A stretch of DNA of 64,000 nucleotides from contig DLHS01000015.1 of the NCBI GenBank assembly GCA_002483345.1, positions 220,525 through 284,524 of the forward strand, written 5' to 3'. This document shows positions 26,818 through 35,278 of the stretch, piece by piece. A program made the translations under genes and the position numbers. The notes beneath the pieces are model-generated. The model saw nothing but the letters and a program-made list of their open reading frames with translations. It was not told the DNA's origin and did not search any database. Source of the DNA: Bacteroidetes bacterium UBA7662 (GTDB lineage: Bacteria; Bacteroidota; Bacteroidia; UBA7662). Positions within the stretch are counted from its first letter, which is position 1. Each line of letters opens with the position of its first letter.

Positions 26818-27915
26818 TTAGCGACGGGTTTTAAGGTTGGCCATGGCTTCTATACGACGCTCTGCCAGTTTCTGGGCAGCGGCCAGGGAAGAAATGCCTT
26901 CCTGTTTGGCTGTTTCGAAGATAGCGAGGGTCTGGTGGTAGATGTTTTCTGTTTTCGACAGTGCGTTCTGGCGGTTGTAACCTTCCAGTTCACTGTAAAC
27001 GTTGATCAGACCGCCTGCATTGATCACAAAGTCCGGTGCGTATAAAATACCGCGATCCATGAGCATCTGCATATGTTTATCAGTGTCTTTCAACTGGTTG
27101 TTGGCACCGCCGGAAACGATGGCACACTTCAACCGGCCGATGGTGTCGTCGTTGAGGGTAGCACCGAGGGCACAGGGGGCGTAAATGTCCATATCCACAT
27201 CATATACATCATCCGGTGAAATAACTTTCACGCTGCTGTGTGCCGCAGTTACTTTCTGGAGCTGATCTTCGAAGATATCGCTCACATAAACAACCGCACC
27301 TTCTTTGATCAGGTTGTCGATCAGATAACGACCAACATTGCCGGCACCTTGTACCATTACTTTTTTGCCATTCAGGCTGTCGTTGCCGTAAACCTGCTTG
27401 GCAGAGGCTTTCACACCCATATAAACGCCGTAAGCAGTAACAGGAGAAGGGTCGCCGCTGCCGCCTTTGTGCTCGGGCAGACCGCTCACACTTTTGGTTT
27501 CCATGGCTATCCATTCCATGTCCTGTTTGCTGGTGCCTACATCTTCCGCGGTGATGTATTTACCGCCGAGACTGTCTACAAACCGGCCGTAACGACGAAA
27601 CAGTGCTTCTGACTTGTCTTTGCGCGAATCGCCCAAAATCACGGCTTTACCGCCGCCAAGGTTCAAACCGGCAACCGCCGCTTTGTAGGTCATGCCTTCC
27701 GACAAGCGGAGTGCATCCGTGAGGGCATCCATATCACTGGCATACTGCCACATGCGGGTGCCGCCCAATGCAGGGCCTAATACTGTGTTGTGGATGGCGA
27801 TGATGGCCCGGAGACCAGTCTTTTCATCGTGGCAGAAAACTACCTGCTCGTGACCCATCGAAGAAATCTGGTTGAAGATCTGATCAGTGGACTTTTTGTC
27901 GGCGACTGCTGTCAT
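26818..27915 (-). CDS. Leucine/phenylalanine/valine dehydrogenase family (ELFV)
   Basis: 365 aa NAD-dependent oxidative deaminase of branched-chain or aromatic amino acids. The catalytic lysines are K78 in GMTYKAAVAGLNLGGG and K90 just after it, matching K68/K80 of Bacillus leucine dehydrogenase. The Rossmann motif GAGNVGRYL is in the C-terminal half. Glutamate dehydrogenases are longer, and the motifs favour leucine dehydrogenase, but the exact substrate needs assay. It heads the nusB run and is divergent from the ABC exporter; a TACCTTTG box lies 29 nt upstream. Confidence 0.9.
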   Translation of the reverse strand: MTAVADKKSTDQIFNQISSMGHEQVVFCHDEKTGLRAIIAIHNTVLGPALGGTRMWQYASDMDALTDALRLSEGMTYKAAVAGLNLGGGKAVILGDSRKDKSEALFRRYGRFVDSLGGKYITAEDVGTSKQDMEWIAMETKSVSGLPEHKGGSGDPSPVTAYGVYMGVKASAKQVYGNDSLNGKKVMVQGAGNVGRYLIDNLIKEGAVVYVSDIFEDQLQKVTAAHSSVKVISPDDVYDVDMDIYAPCALGATLNDDTIGRLKCAIVSGGANNQLKDTDKHMQMLMDRGILYAPDFVINAGGLINVYSELEGYNRQNALSKTENIYHQTLAIFETAKQEGISSLAAAQKLAERRIEAMANLKTRR

Positions 27916-27944
27916 GTGAAGGAACGTTTTTTAGGGAAACAGGG

Positions 27945-27952
27945 CAAAGGTA
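27945..27952 (-). promoter_or_regulatory. -7 box TACCTTTG upstream of the amino-acid dehydrogenase
   Basis: Exact TAnnTTTG on the minus strand, 29 nt upstream of the ATG at 27915. It stands back to back with a plus-strand TACCTTTG at 27979-27986. Confidence 0.5.
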
Positions 27953-27978
27953 GCCGAATTATTTTGTTTTTCGCATCG

Positions 27979-27986
27979 TACCTTTG
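27979..27986 (+). promoter_or_regulatory. -7 box TACCTTTG upstream of the ABC exporter
   Basis: Exact TAnnTTTG, 9 nt before ATG 27996. Because an alternative TTG start (27984) falls inside the box, the ATG is the more likely start. Confidence 0.5.
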
Positions 27987-27995
27987 TCCTCTTAC

Positions 27996-29795
27996 ATGCG
28001 CGCACTGGCCTCCCTGAATCGTTTTTTCTTTAAGTACCGGGTACGACTCGGACTTGGGATTTTGTTCGTGCTCATTTCCAATTGGTTCGGTGTACTGCCA
28101 CCTCAGATTATACGGCACGCCATTGATCTGATAAGTGCCTCCATCGATATTTTCCGTCTTTTTAACGGGAGCAGCCTGCAGCAAGGGTTTTATCAGGTTT
28201 TTACTGCCTTCCTCTTGATGTTCGCCGTACTTGTATTGCTTTTATCGGTTTTGAAGGGTTTGTTCATGTATTTTATGAGACAAACCATCATTGTGATGTC
28301 ACGCTGGATCGAATTCGACCTCAAAAACGAACTGTATGACAAATATCAGTCGTTATCCCTGTCTTTTTACCGCAGGAACAATACCGGCGACCTGATGTCG
28401 CGTATCAGTGAGGATGTAGGCAAAGTCCGGATGTACATTGGACCTGCCGTAATGTATGGTATCAACCTCATCGCTTTGTTCGTCTTTGTCATCACCGTGA
28501 TGTTGCGTGTTAATCCGGTACTTACTTTTTATGTGTTACTGCCATTGCCGGTACTTGCATGGGGGATTTATTATGTAAACAACCTTATTCTTACCCGGTC
28601 AACAGCCATTCAGCAGCAACTGGGTAAACTAACCAGTTTCTCACAGGAGGCCTATTCAGGCATACGGGTTATCAAATCGTACGGAAGAGAGAAGGCTTTT
28701 GCCGGACTTTTCCAGAAAGAGCTTTCCGAATTCAAGGATAAGGCGCTTGAACTGGTGAAAGTTGATGCCTTGTATTTCCCGCTTACCATGCTTTTGATTG
28801 GTCTCAGTACCATACTTACCATTTATATAGGAGGCATACAGGTTTCGGAAGGAGCGATCAGCGCCGGAAACATCGCGGAGTTCGTAATTTATGTAAACAT
28901 GCTCACCTGGCCGGTAACTTCGGTTGGCTGGGTGGCCTCTATCATGCAACAGGCGGCTGCCAGTCAGGTACGTATCAACGCCATACTCCATGAGACGCCG
29001 GACATAGAACCAGAAGAGGGGGAGAAAATCTCGTTGTCCGGTGATATCCGCTGGCAGCATGTCAGTTTTACCTATCCGCAATCAGGTATTACCGCACTCA
29101 GCGACATCAGTTTTCACCTCAAACCCGGACAGACTCTGGGTATAGTCGGCAGGACAGGCTCGGGGAAATCAACCGTAGCCAGTCTTTTAAACAGGCTTTA
29201 CGACCCCACCGAAGGTAAAATCTGGATAGATGGTTACGACATTACCAGCCTCCATCCCGGTCAGCTACGCAGCCAGCTGGGGTATGTACCGCAGGAAGTA
29301 TTCCTTTTCAGCGACAGCATCACCAATAACATCCGTTTCGGGGTAGATGAGGCAGATGAAACGGCCATTCAACAGGCTGCGGCTGCGGCATCACTGGCAG
29401 AAACCATCGCCGACTTCCCGGAGGCTTACGGCACCATGCTGGGGGAAAGGGGAGTTACCCTGAGCGGAGGACAAAAACAACGCCTTGCGATTGCCAGAGC
29501 ACTTATCCGCAAACCCAGGGTTTATGTGATGGACGATTGTCTCTCTGCCCTTGACACGCATACAGAACGATCTATACTCGAAAATATCCGCAGTATCACC
29601 CGGGACACCACTACCATCATCATCAGCCATCGTATTTCGTCGGTAATGGCCGCCGACCAGATATTGGTGCTGGATCATGGTAAACTGGTAGCCAGCGGCA
29701 CCCACGAATCCTTGCTGGCAGCAGGAGGCTACTATGCCGATATCTTCCATAAGCAACAGATTTCAGGGCAGCGTGGCGAACCATTGCCGGAATAA
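27996..29795 (+). CDS. ABC exporter, fused permease and ATPase
   Basis: 599 aa half-transporter of the MdlB/MsbA type: six membrane helices in residues about 15-320, then the ATPase. Walker A GRTGSGKST is at 385-393, the signature LSGGQKQRLAIARAL follows, and the H-loop is IIISHRISS. Walker B reads VYVMDDCLSALD, with Asp where most exporters have the catalytic Glu; this is seen in MdlA-like and heterodimeric exporters, so it may pair with another half or work slowly. The substrate is unknown, lipid or drug being usual for the family. ATG chosen over TTG 27984. Confidence 0.9.
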   Translation: MRALASLNRFFFKYRVRLGLGILFVLISNWFGVLPPQIIRHAIDLISASIDIFRLFNGSSLQQGFYQVFTAFLLMFAVLVLLLSVLKGLFMYFMRQTIIVMSRWIEFDLKNELYDKYQSLSLSFYRRNNTGDLMSRISEDVGKVRMYIGPAVMYGINLIALFVFVITVMLRVNPVLTFYVLLPLPVLAWGIYYVNNLILTRSTAIQQQLGKLTSFSQEAYSGIRVIKSYGREKAFAGLFQKELSEFKDKALELVKVDALYFPLTMLLIGLSTILTIYIGGIQVSEGAISAGNIAEFVIYVNMLTWPVTSVGWVASIMQQAAASQVRINAILHETPDIEPEEGEKISLSGDIRWQHVSFTYPQSGITALSDISFHLKPGQTLGIVGRTGSGKSTVASLLNRLYDPTEGKIWIDGYDITSLHPGQLRSQLGYVPQEVFLFSDSITNNIRFGVDEADETAIQQAAAAASLAETIADFPEAYGTMLGERGVTLSGGQKQRLAIARALIRKPRVYVMDDCLSALDTHTERSILENIRSITRDTTTIIISHRISSVMAADQILVLDHGKLVASGTHESLLAAGGYYADIFHKQQISGQRGEPLPE

Positions 29796-29897
29796 AACGT
29801 GCCCTTATTCCACATTTGGGGTTGCCCGATGGTGGAAAACAAAGCGATGTGGTTTACGACTTGATTAGGCTATTTTTAAGTCCGCAAACCAGATGTA

Positions 29898-30224
29898 ATG
29901 GAGGAGTACGATAACAGGTCTGATCGCAGACAACGGGATGAAGTTTATTCGAAGAAAATCAGAGCCGGCAAACGCACCTATTTTTTTGATGTGAAGGCCA
30001 CCCGCGGCAATGATTATTATCTCATCATCACCGAAAGCAAGCGAGGATTCGACGAAGGACAGTACGTTAAACACAAAATTTTCCTCTACAAGGAAGATTT
30101 CAACAAGTTTCTGGCTGGTCTGGGTGAAACCATCGACCATGTCAAAACCGAGTTGATGCCGGATTATGATTTTGAGCAATTCGACAAAAACGACGAAGAG
30201 AACGACAACGACCGGCAATACTGA
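29898..30224 (+). CDS. DUF3276 PUR-alpha-like nucleic-acid-binding protein
   Basis: 108 aa. Residues about 15-80 form the PUR domain (EVYSKKIRAGKRTYFFDV, YYLIITESKRGFDEG, HKIFLYKEDFNKFL), and the tail is acidic and low complexity. The family is nearly universal in Bacteroidota and related to Borrelia BpuR, which binds DNA and RNA. A role in nucleic-acid binding is therefore likely; the target is unknown. It lies 102 bp after the ABC exporter and 5 bp before the pyrophosphohydrolase gene. TATTTTTA at 29872-29879 is a weak promoter candidate. Confidence 0.88.
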   Translation: MEEYDNRSDRRQRDEVYSKKIRAGKRTYFFDVKATRGNDYYLIITESKRGFDEGQYVKHKIFLYKEDFNKFLAGLGETIDHVKTELMPDYDFEQFDKNDEENDNDRQY

Positions 30225-30229
30225 TTTTT

Positions 30230-30703
30230 ATGGCTTACGATAAACTCGACGCACTCAATCAGGTGGCCGATTTCCACCGTACGTTTAAACATCCGATTGT
30301 TACGCAACCGGCCATTCCGGCAGAAGACCGCTGCAGATTACGGGTAAACCTCATTGCTGAGGAGCTGAAAGAGCTGGAAGAAGCCATTCAGGACGGCGAT
30401 CTGGTAGAAATAGCTGATGCGCTTTGCGACATACAGTATGTACTTTCAGGTGCTGTTCTTGAGTTTGGTCTGGCCGACAAGTTTGTAACCCTTTTTAATG
30501 AAGTGCAGCGCTCTAATATGAGCAAAGCATGTACTACCCGGGAAGAAGCGGAAGCAACTGTTACACATTATGCGCAACGCAAAGGGGAGGCCTGCTACAT
30601 CCGTGAAATGGATGGGAAATTCCTTGTTTACCGCGAATCTGACCACAAAACCATGAAGTCAATTGGCTATTCTCCGGCGAATCTGAAAGACATACTGAAA
30701 TAA
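30230..30703 (+). CDS. MazG/PRA-PH-like nucleotide pyrophosphohydrolase
   Basis: 157 aa all-alpha NTP-PPase superfamily protein. The metal-binding pattern is EExxE at 44-48 (AEELKELEEA) with E60xxD63 (VEIADALCDIQYV). The superfamily hydrolyses NTPs or phosphoribosyl-ATP to the monophosphate plus pyrophosphate. The length and the C-terminal extension (YIREMDGKFLVYRESD) differ from HisE, so a house-cleaning role is more likely than histidine synthesis. It starts 5 bp after the DUF3276 gene, suggesting one transcript. Confidence 0.82.
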   Translation: MAYDKLDALNQVADFHRTFKHPIVTQPAIPAEDRCRLRVNLIAEELKELEEAIQDGDLVEIADALCDIQYVLSGAVLEFGLADKFVTLFNEVQRSNMSKACTTREEAEATVTHYAQRKGEACYIREMDGKFLVYRESDHKTMKSIGYSPANLKDILK

Positions 30704-30752
30704 TTTTTCACTTTCCACGATCTTTTTTCGCCTTTCATGCGTTTGTATCGGC

Positions 30753-31397
30753 ATGAACCGGATAAAAATCTTGCTTTTCACTTTGCTCGTTTCCACAACT
30801 GCCTGCGGGCAGAGCGGCAATAAACAGGCGACCTCCACCATCCCGGTTTCAGAAGCAGTACCCATGGGAAAAGAAATTGCCACCTTAGGCGCCGGATGTT
30901 TCTGGTGCATAGAAGCTGTATTCCAGCAATTAAATGGTGTAGATACCGTCATTTCAGGCTATGCCGGCGGAAAAATTGCCAATCCTACCTATCGGGAGGT
31001 TTGTTCCGGTTTAACCGGCCACGCCGAAGTGGCACGCATTACCTACGACCCGCAAATCATCAGTTTCAAGGAACTGCTGGAAGTATTCTGGCAAACCCAC
31101 GACCCTACTACTTTAAACCGGCAGGGCGCTGATGTAGGGACCCAGTATCGGTCGGTTATCTTCTATCACAACGACAGTCAGCGCGAAATTGCGGAGTTCT
31201 ACAAAAAAGAGCTCGATGTCAGTGGTGCTTTCCGGGCACCCATTGTAACCGAAATAAGTGCTGTTCCCACGTTCTACGTGGCTGAAGACTACCATCAGAA
31301 TTACTACAGACAAAACGGAGAAGAGTCTTATTGTCAGTATGTTATTCAGCCAAAGTTGGAAAAATTCCGGAAGGCATTCGCCCAAAAGCTGAAATAA
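30753..31397 (+). CDS. msrA: Exported peptide methionine sulfoxide reductase A (lipoprotein)
   Basis: 214 aa enzyme reducing methionine-S-sulfoxide in proteins. The active site GAGCFWCIE has catalytic C49. Unlike cytoplasmic MsrA, it begins with a signal and lipobox (LLVSTTAC, C18), so it should repair envelope proteins from the periplasm or membrane face. The substrate-binding region TYREVCSGLTGHAEV and DVGTQYRS follow as in the family. It is convergent with, and directly abuts, the HEAT-like gene (stop at 31397 next to stop at 31398). Confidence 0.93.
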   Translation: MNRIKILLFTLLVSTTACGQSGNKQATSTIPVSEAVPMGKEIATLGAGCFWCIEAVFQQLNGVDTVISGYAGGKIANPTYREVCSGLTGHAEVARITYDPQIISFKELLEVFWQTHDPTTLNRQGADVGTQYRSVIFYHNDSQREIAEFYKKELDVSGAFRAPIVTEISAVPTFYVAEDYHQNYYRQNGEESYCQYVIQPKLEKFRKAFAQKLK

Positions 31398-31916
31398 TCA
31401 GAGCCGCTTCAGTTCCTTCCTGGCCCTTGACGCAAAACCACCTTCTGAGAAGGGGAGTTCTTCTTCCAGCAACAGTCGTATTTCAGGTTTGAGTTCTGGT
31501 ATTTGCTGCGCCATATTGGTCAGACAAGTCATGGCAAAAACCCTTATGGCTACAGCTTGTTGCCTGTTCATCAGTTGGTCAAAGCAGACCTGAACAGTTT
31601 CTCCGAGCAGCTCTTCCGGAACCTGCATTTGTTCCAGTGCCCTGAAAAAATTACGTTTGAGGGCATCGTGAATGACAGGATCGGCCATCAGGGACAAAAG
31701 TTTCCCCCAGCGTTTGAAGCAGTTTTCCGGGAAGAGATGGGCCGTATAACCATATACCCACGCTGCCCTGCGGGCCATTTCGGCATCAGGACCTAAAAAG
31801 GCGTCCAGCAGCTCTTCGAATAAATCAGCATCGTAGCCGATATACCGAATGATTTTATCCGTTTGTGGTTTGGAATGCTGCGCCCGCAGCAACTGCATGA
31901 CGGAATCGGGTTTCAT
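31398..31916 (-). CDS. Hypothetical all-alpha (HEAT-like) protein
   Basis: 172 aa from ATG 31916, chosen because it overlaps the methyltransferase stop as ATGA; a longer upstream start would run into that gene. The sequence is entirely helical with HEAT-like pairs (MARRAAWVYGYTAHL, AVAIRVFAMTCLTNMAQQ, PELKPEIRLLLEE). No catalytic motif, signal or membrane segment. It is the last gene of the minus-strand run 37799-31398. Its partner is unknown. Confidence 0.75.
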   Translation of the reverse strand: MKPDSVMQLLRAQHSKPQTDKIIRYIGYDADLFEELLDAFLGPDAEMARRAAWVYGYTAHLFPENCFKRWGKLLSLMADPVIHDALKRNFFRALEQMQVPEELLGETVQVCFDQLMNRQQAVAIRVFAMTCLTNMAQQIPELKPEIRLLLEEELPFSEGGFASRARKELKRL

Positions 31917-32752
31917 GGCTTTTGTAGGATGTACATATCCTGAAAATCGATTGCTTCGCTGAGGCCCCGCCATTGACCAGGATAAAAAGCAATTTCTTCT
32001 AATGCTGTGTTTTTAAGCTGCTTTTGAATCCAGTCCTGGTTGAAAGCTACATTGCCTGCTTTAGCTTTCATATCCATTACCCGGTAATCACCCAGATCAT
32101 GTACGAAATCAAAAGAGGCTTTTCCGTTGTGGATCTGCGTAAGCGATTGCTCATCCAGCACGAAAAAGGTAGCGAGGCACCGGCCTCCTGGTTTGAGTAC
32201 CCTGGCTATCTCATGGAGATAGTTCTCAGTCTCTTCCGGTAACATATGGGTAAAAACAGAAGTAAGAAAGATGAAATCAAAAGAATCATCTTCATAAGGG
32301 AAACGAAAATTCCGTCCGTCTTCTGCCGCGTCGGTTTTGTAGAGGTCGTTGTAGAGCGATACCAGTCTGAAACGGAAGTTCCTGTGCCTGCTGGAAATCT
32401 CCTTCTGGCACCAGTTAATACCCACCGGCATGATGTCGAAACCCTCATAACGACCTTTTGCCGGATCGAGGTAACTCGTAAGGGGTATGGCCATGCGACC
32501 TATGCCACAGCCCACATCCAAAACAGCATGCTCAGGCTTCAGACCACCTAATTCCCTGAAATGTTTGAGAAATCGTTGCCCCTGACCTATAAAATCACCG
32601 GAACCGACAAAAATCAGCCCTTTTGGGGGCATCAGCAGTTTATCATCTTTCAGATAATAAAAAAACAGGTCGTGTGGCAAATACCATAACCTGCGGATCC
32701 AGAAACGCAGACTGGGGGGGAAGGCGTAAAAAAGTTTGCGCTGGAGATTCAT
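31913..32752 (-). CDS. Class I SAM-dependent methyltransferase
   Basis: 279 aa. The SAM motif I VLDVGCGIG is at 77-85, with EGFDIMPVGINWC as motif II and an acidic/aromatic motif IV (FDFIFLTSVFTHML). An N-terminal stretch (FYAFPPSLRFWIRRLWYLP) is basic and aromatic and may touch the membrane. It overlaps the upstream glycosyltransferase by 4 bp and the downstream HEAT-like gene by 4 bp. Pairing with a glycosyltransferase suggests modification of a surface sugar or lipid, but the substrate cannot be read. Confidence 0.85.
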   Translation of the reverse strand: MNLQRKLFYAFPPSLRFWIRRLWYLPHDLFFYYLKDDKLLMPPKGLIFVGSGDFIGQGQRFLKHFRELGGLKPEHAVLDVGCGIGRMAIPLTSYLDPAKGRYEGFDIMPVGINWCQKEISSRHRNFRFRLVSLYNDLYKTDAAEDGRNFRFPYEDDSFDFIFLTSVFTHMLPEETENYLHEIARVLKPGGRCLATFFVLDEQSLTQIHNGKASFDFVHDLGDYRVMDMKAKAGNVAFNQDWIQKQLKNTALEEIAFYPGQWRGLSEAIDFQDMYILQKP

Positions 32753-33882
32753 CGGAGCAGACTTTCGTAGATGTGAAATAGCTGCCCTGCCATTTTTTCC
32801 GCGCTGAAACGAGCGGCTTGTTCCTTACAGGCTGACTTAAGCAGCAGGTGTTTGCTGTCGTTATAGATAAGATCACGTAAATAGTCTGAGATTTGCCCCA
32901 CATTATCCGGATCTGCGTAAACGGCGGCGGCACCTGTTACTTCAGAGAAACAGGAAGTATCGGAGGTCAGTACCGGTGTCTCTGTGCACATAGCTTCCAG
33001 CAGTGGCAAACCGAATCCTTCAAAACGAGATACGTATGCAACTGCTCTGGCACCGGCAAAAAGAGGAGGCAAATCTGCCGCATCCAGCTTTTCGAGTACG
33101 ATAACCTCTTTTTCAAGCCTGTTGGTTATGATATAATCGTGTATCTGCTCGAAATATGCGGTTTTTCTACCGACCAATACCAGCGGGGGCCGATCAGCAG
33201 GCAGATTACGATAGGCTTTCAGGAGATTAAGCTGGTTTTTCCGCTCCTCAAGGGTACCTACCGATAAAAGATAGGTAGCAGGCAGTCTGTATTTCAAACG
33301 CATCGTTTCAATGGCCTGTTCGCTTTGCGGCACCCGGAAAGCCGGGTCACAATCCTGATATACTACCTGTACTTTTTCAGGCCCGATGCCGTAGAACTGC
33401 TCAATATCGTTCGCTGTTTGCTTACTGATTGCTACCACCACATCTGCATCGCGGCAGCTTCTTTCGAATTTTTTCTGGTAGAACATCCTGTCAATGCGCG
33501 GATAATACTGCGGATAGCGCAGAAATATCAAGTCATGAAGGGTAAGAACCGACCGGATATTGGCTTCCGCCAGTCCGATGGGCAGTTCGTTACTCAGCCC
33601 GTGATACAGCTGAATACCATCTTCCTGCAACTGGCTTACGATACCTTTGCTTCGCCAGAGGGGGTGCAGAAAACGCTGAATACGGCTATCCGGTAAAACG
33701 GGCTGCTGCTGGCTTAATTCTCCAAGGAAATTGGCATAACGGAGATGCGTTTTAGGGGTATACAACTGATAATCGGCATCCGTCTGATAACGGAACAGAC
33801 TCTGCAGTACCAACCGGCTGTAATTGCCGAGGCCGGTACTGTTGTTATAAGCCCTTTTGGCATCAAATCCTATCTGCATCAA
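32749..33882 (-). CDS. Family 4 glycosyltransferase
   Basis: 377 aa GT-B fold retaining glycosyltransferase. The N-terminal acceptor half begins IGFDAKRAYNNSTGLGNYSR; the C-terminal donor half has YLLSVGTLEERKNQLNLLKA and the EX7E-like RFEGFGLPLLEAM. It is cytosolic or loosely membrane bound. It is overlapped by 4 bp on both sides: dapD ends on its start and the methyltransferase starts on its end. Probably surface polysaccharide or glycan synthesis; the sugar is unknown. Confidence 0.92.
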   Translation of the reverse strand: MMQIGFDAKRAYNNSTGLGNYSRLVLQSLFRYQTDADYQLYTPKTHLRYANFLGELSQQQPVLPDSRIQRFLHPLWRSKGIVSQLQEDGIQLYHGLSNELPIGLAEANIRSVLTLHDLIFLRYPQYYPRIDRMFYQKKFERSCRDADVVVAISKQTANDIEQFYGIGPEKVQVVYQDCDPAFRVPQSEQAIETMRLKYRLPATYLLSVGTLEERKNQLNLLKAYRNLPADRPPLVLVGRKTAYFEQIHDYIITNRLEKEVIVLEKLDAADLPPLFAGARAVAYVSRFEGFGLPLLEAMCTETPVLTSDTSCFSEVTGAAAVYADPDNVGQISDYLRDLIYNDSKHLLLKSACKEQAARFSAEKMAGQLFHIYESLLR

Positions 33883-34703
33883 ACGGCTACCTGGTGATCG
33901 CGCAATGCCTGGTTGAGCGATGTTTTTTTATCGGTGGAAGGCTTGCGTTCTCCGATGATAAGCGCACAGGGCACCTGAAAATCACCCGCAGGGAACGACT
34001 TGGTATAAGTTCCGGGAATCACCACGGAACGGGGAGGGACATACCCTTTATATTCTTTGGCTTCTGCCGTGCTGACATCCAGTATACGGGTAGACCCGGT
34101 AATGGTCACACCGGCACCCAGCACGGCTTCTTTGCCGATATGAGCACCTTCAACAACAATGCAACGCGATCCGATAAAACAATCATCTTCAATGATCACA
34201 GGAGCAGCCTGAACAGGCTCCAGTACACCACCAATACCCACGCCACCACTGAGATGCACATTTTTGCCAATCTGCGCGCAACTGCCCACGGTGGCCCAGG
34301 TATCGACCATGGTACCACTGTCGACATAAGCACCTATGTTCACATAACTCGGCATCAGAATGACGCCGGAAGCCAGGTAAGCACCATAACGGGCTACGGC
34401 ATGGGGTACTACACGTACACCCAAAGCTGCATAATTGGTCTTCAGCGCCATCTTATCGTGAAATTCCATAGGTCCTGCATGCAGCGTTTCCATGCTGCGG
34501 ATGGGGAAGTAGAGGATTACTCCCTTTTTTACCCATTCGTTGACCTGCCAGCTACCATCTTCGAGGGGTTCAGCTACACGTAACTGACCGGTATCCAGGG
34601 CCGCGATGAGGGCGTCGATTGCTGCACGGGTTGCAACCTGCTGTAACAGGCTGCGATCTTCCCAGGCTGCTTCAATGAGGGGGCGAAGTTCGCTCACAGT
34701 CAT
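33879..34703 (-). CDS. dapD: Tetrahydrodipicolinate N-succinyltransferase
   Basis: 274 aa from ATG 34703, one base after the thioredoxin-like gene stop; a longer start at 34766 would overlap that gene. It catalyses succinylation of tetrahydrodipicolinate in the succinylase route to meso-diaminopimelate and lysine. The left-handed beta-helix hexapeptide repeats are clear (VHLSGGVGIGGVLEP, CFIGSRCIVVEGAHIG, AVLGAGVTITGST). Length equals the E. coli enzyme. It overlaps the glycosyltransferase by 4 bp. Confidence 0.95.
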   Translation of the reverse strand: MTVSELRPLIEAAWEDRSLLQQVATRAAIDALIAALDTGQLRVAEPLEDGSWQVNEWVKKGVILYFPIRSMETLHAGPMEFHDKMALKTNYAALGVRVVPHAVARYGAYLASGVILMPSYVNIGAYVDSGTMVDTWATVGSCAQIGKNVHLSGGVGIGGVLEPVQAAPVIIEDDCFIGSRCIVVEGAHIGKEAVLGAGVTITGSTRILDVSTAEAKEYKGYVPPRSVVIPGTYTKSFPAGDFQVPCALIIGERKPSTDKKTSLNQALRDHQVAV

Positions 34704-34704
34704 T

Positions 34705-35229
34705 TTATTTCCATTTGATGGTACACCCCACGGTATCTGTTTCCGGAAAATCCACTTCAATGCCATCGAGCGTCATTTCAAGAGCATCTTCCAGCCAGAT
34801 ACGGGTTACATGGTTTACATTTTCCCATGAATCGTCAATCGCGCCATGGTAAACAAGTTCACGGGCTGAATTGAATAAATAGGCTTCAGGCGTCCGTTTT
34901 GCATTGAAAAGTTTGGCTACTTCCTGACTTTCATCGTACCAGTACAGGCTTTCCCAGCCGTATTTGGCGGCCAGCCTTTTCATATTTTCCAGCGAATCCT
35001 CCGGCTGCTGCTTCACATCGTTGGAATTGATGAGAATCACGCCCAGATTGTCTTCGTAGTATTTATCGATAATCGACTTCATACGAGGCAGATAGGCCTG
35101 TACATACGGGCAATGATTGCAGATAAAGATGACCAGTACACAAGAGCGGTCGGCAATATCAACCAGCGAATGCTGCTTATCGTCGCAGCCGGGAAGTTCA
35201 AAATACGGGAGTTTGGCTCCTAATTGCAT
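34705..35229 (-). CDS. Thioredoxin-fold protein with CxxC and C-terminal VGC
   Basis: 174 aa from ATG 35229; no export signal, so cytosolic. It has the redox motif CNHC (C37, C40) in VIFICNHCPYVQAY and the C-terminal VGCTIKWK with C169. The segments RTPEAYLFN and YHGAIDDSWENV mirror KTPEVFLTD and YRGAIDDWAIAL in the exported redoxin at 2537-3133, so the two are paralogues, but only this one keeps both CxxC cysteines. It probably works as a thiol-disulfide or peroxide-reducing protein. It lies one base before dapD. Confidence 0.85.
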   Translation of the reverse strand: MQLGAKLPYFELPGCDDKQHSLVDIADRSCVLVIFICNHCPYVQAYLPRMKSIIDKYYEDNLGVILINSNDVKQQPEDSLENMKRLAAKYGWESLYWYDESQEVAKLFNAKRTPEAYLFNSARELVYHGAIDDSWENVNHVTRIWLEDALEMTLDGIEVDFPETDTVGCTIKWK

Positions 35230-35278
35230 AATGGGTACTTGTTTTTTAGAAGCGCTAAAGTGAGAAAAAAAGCCCGTA

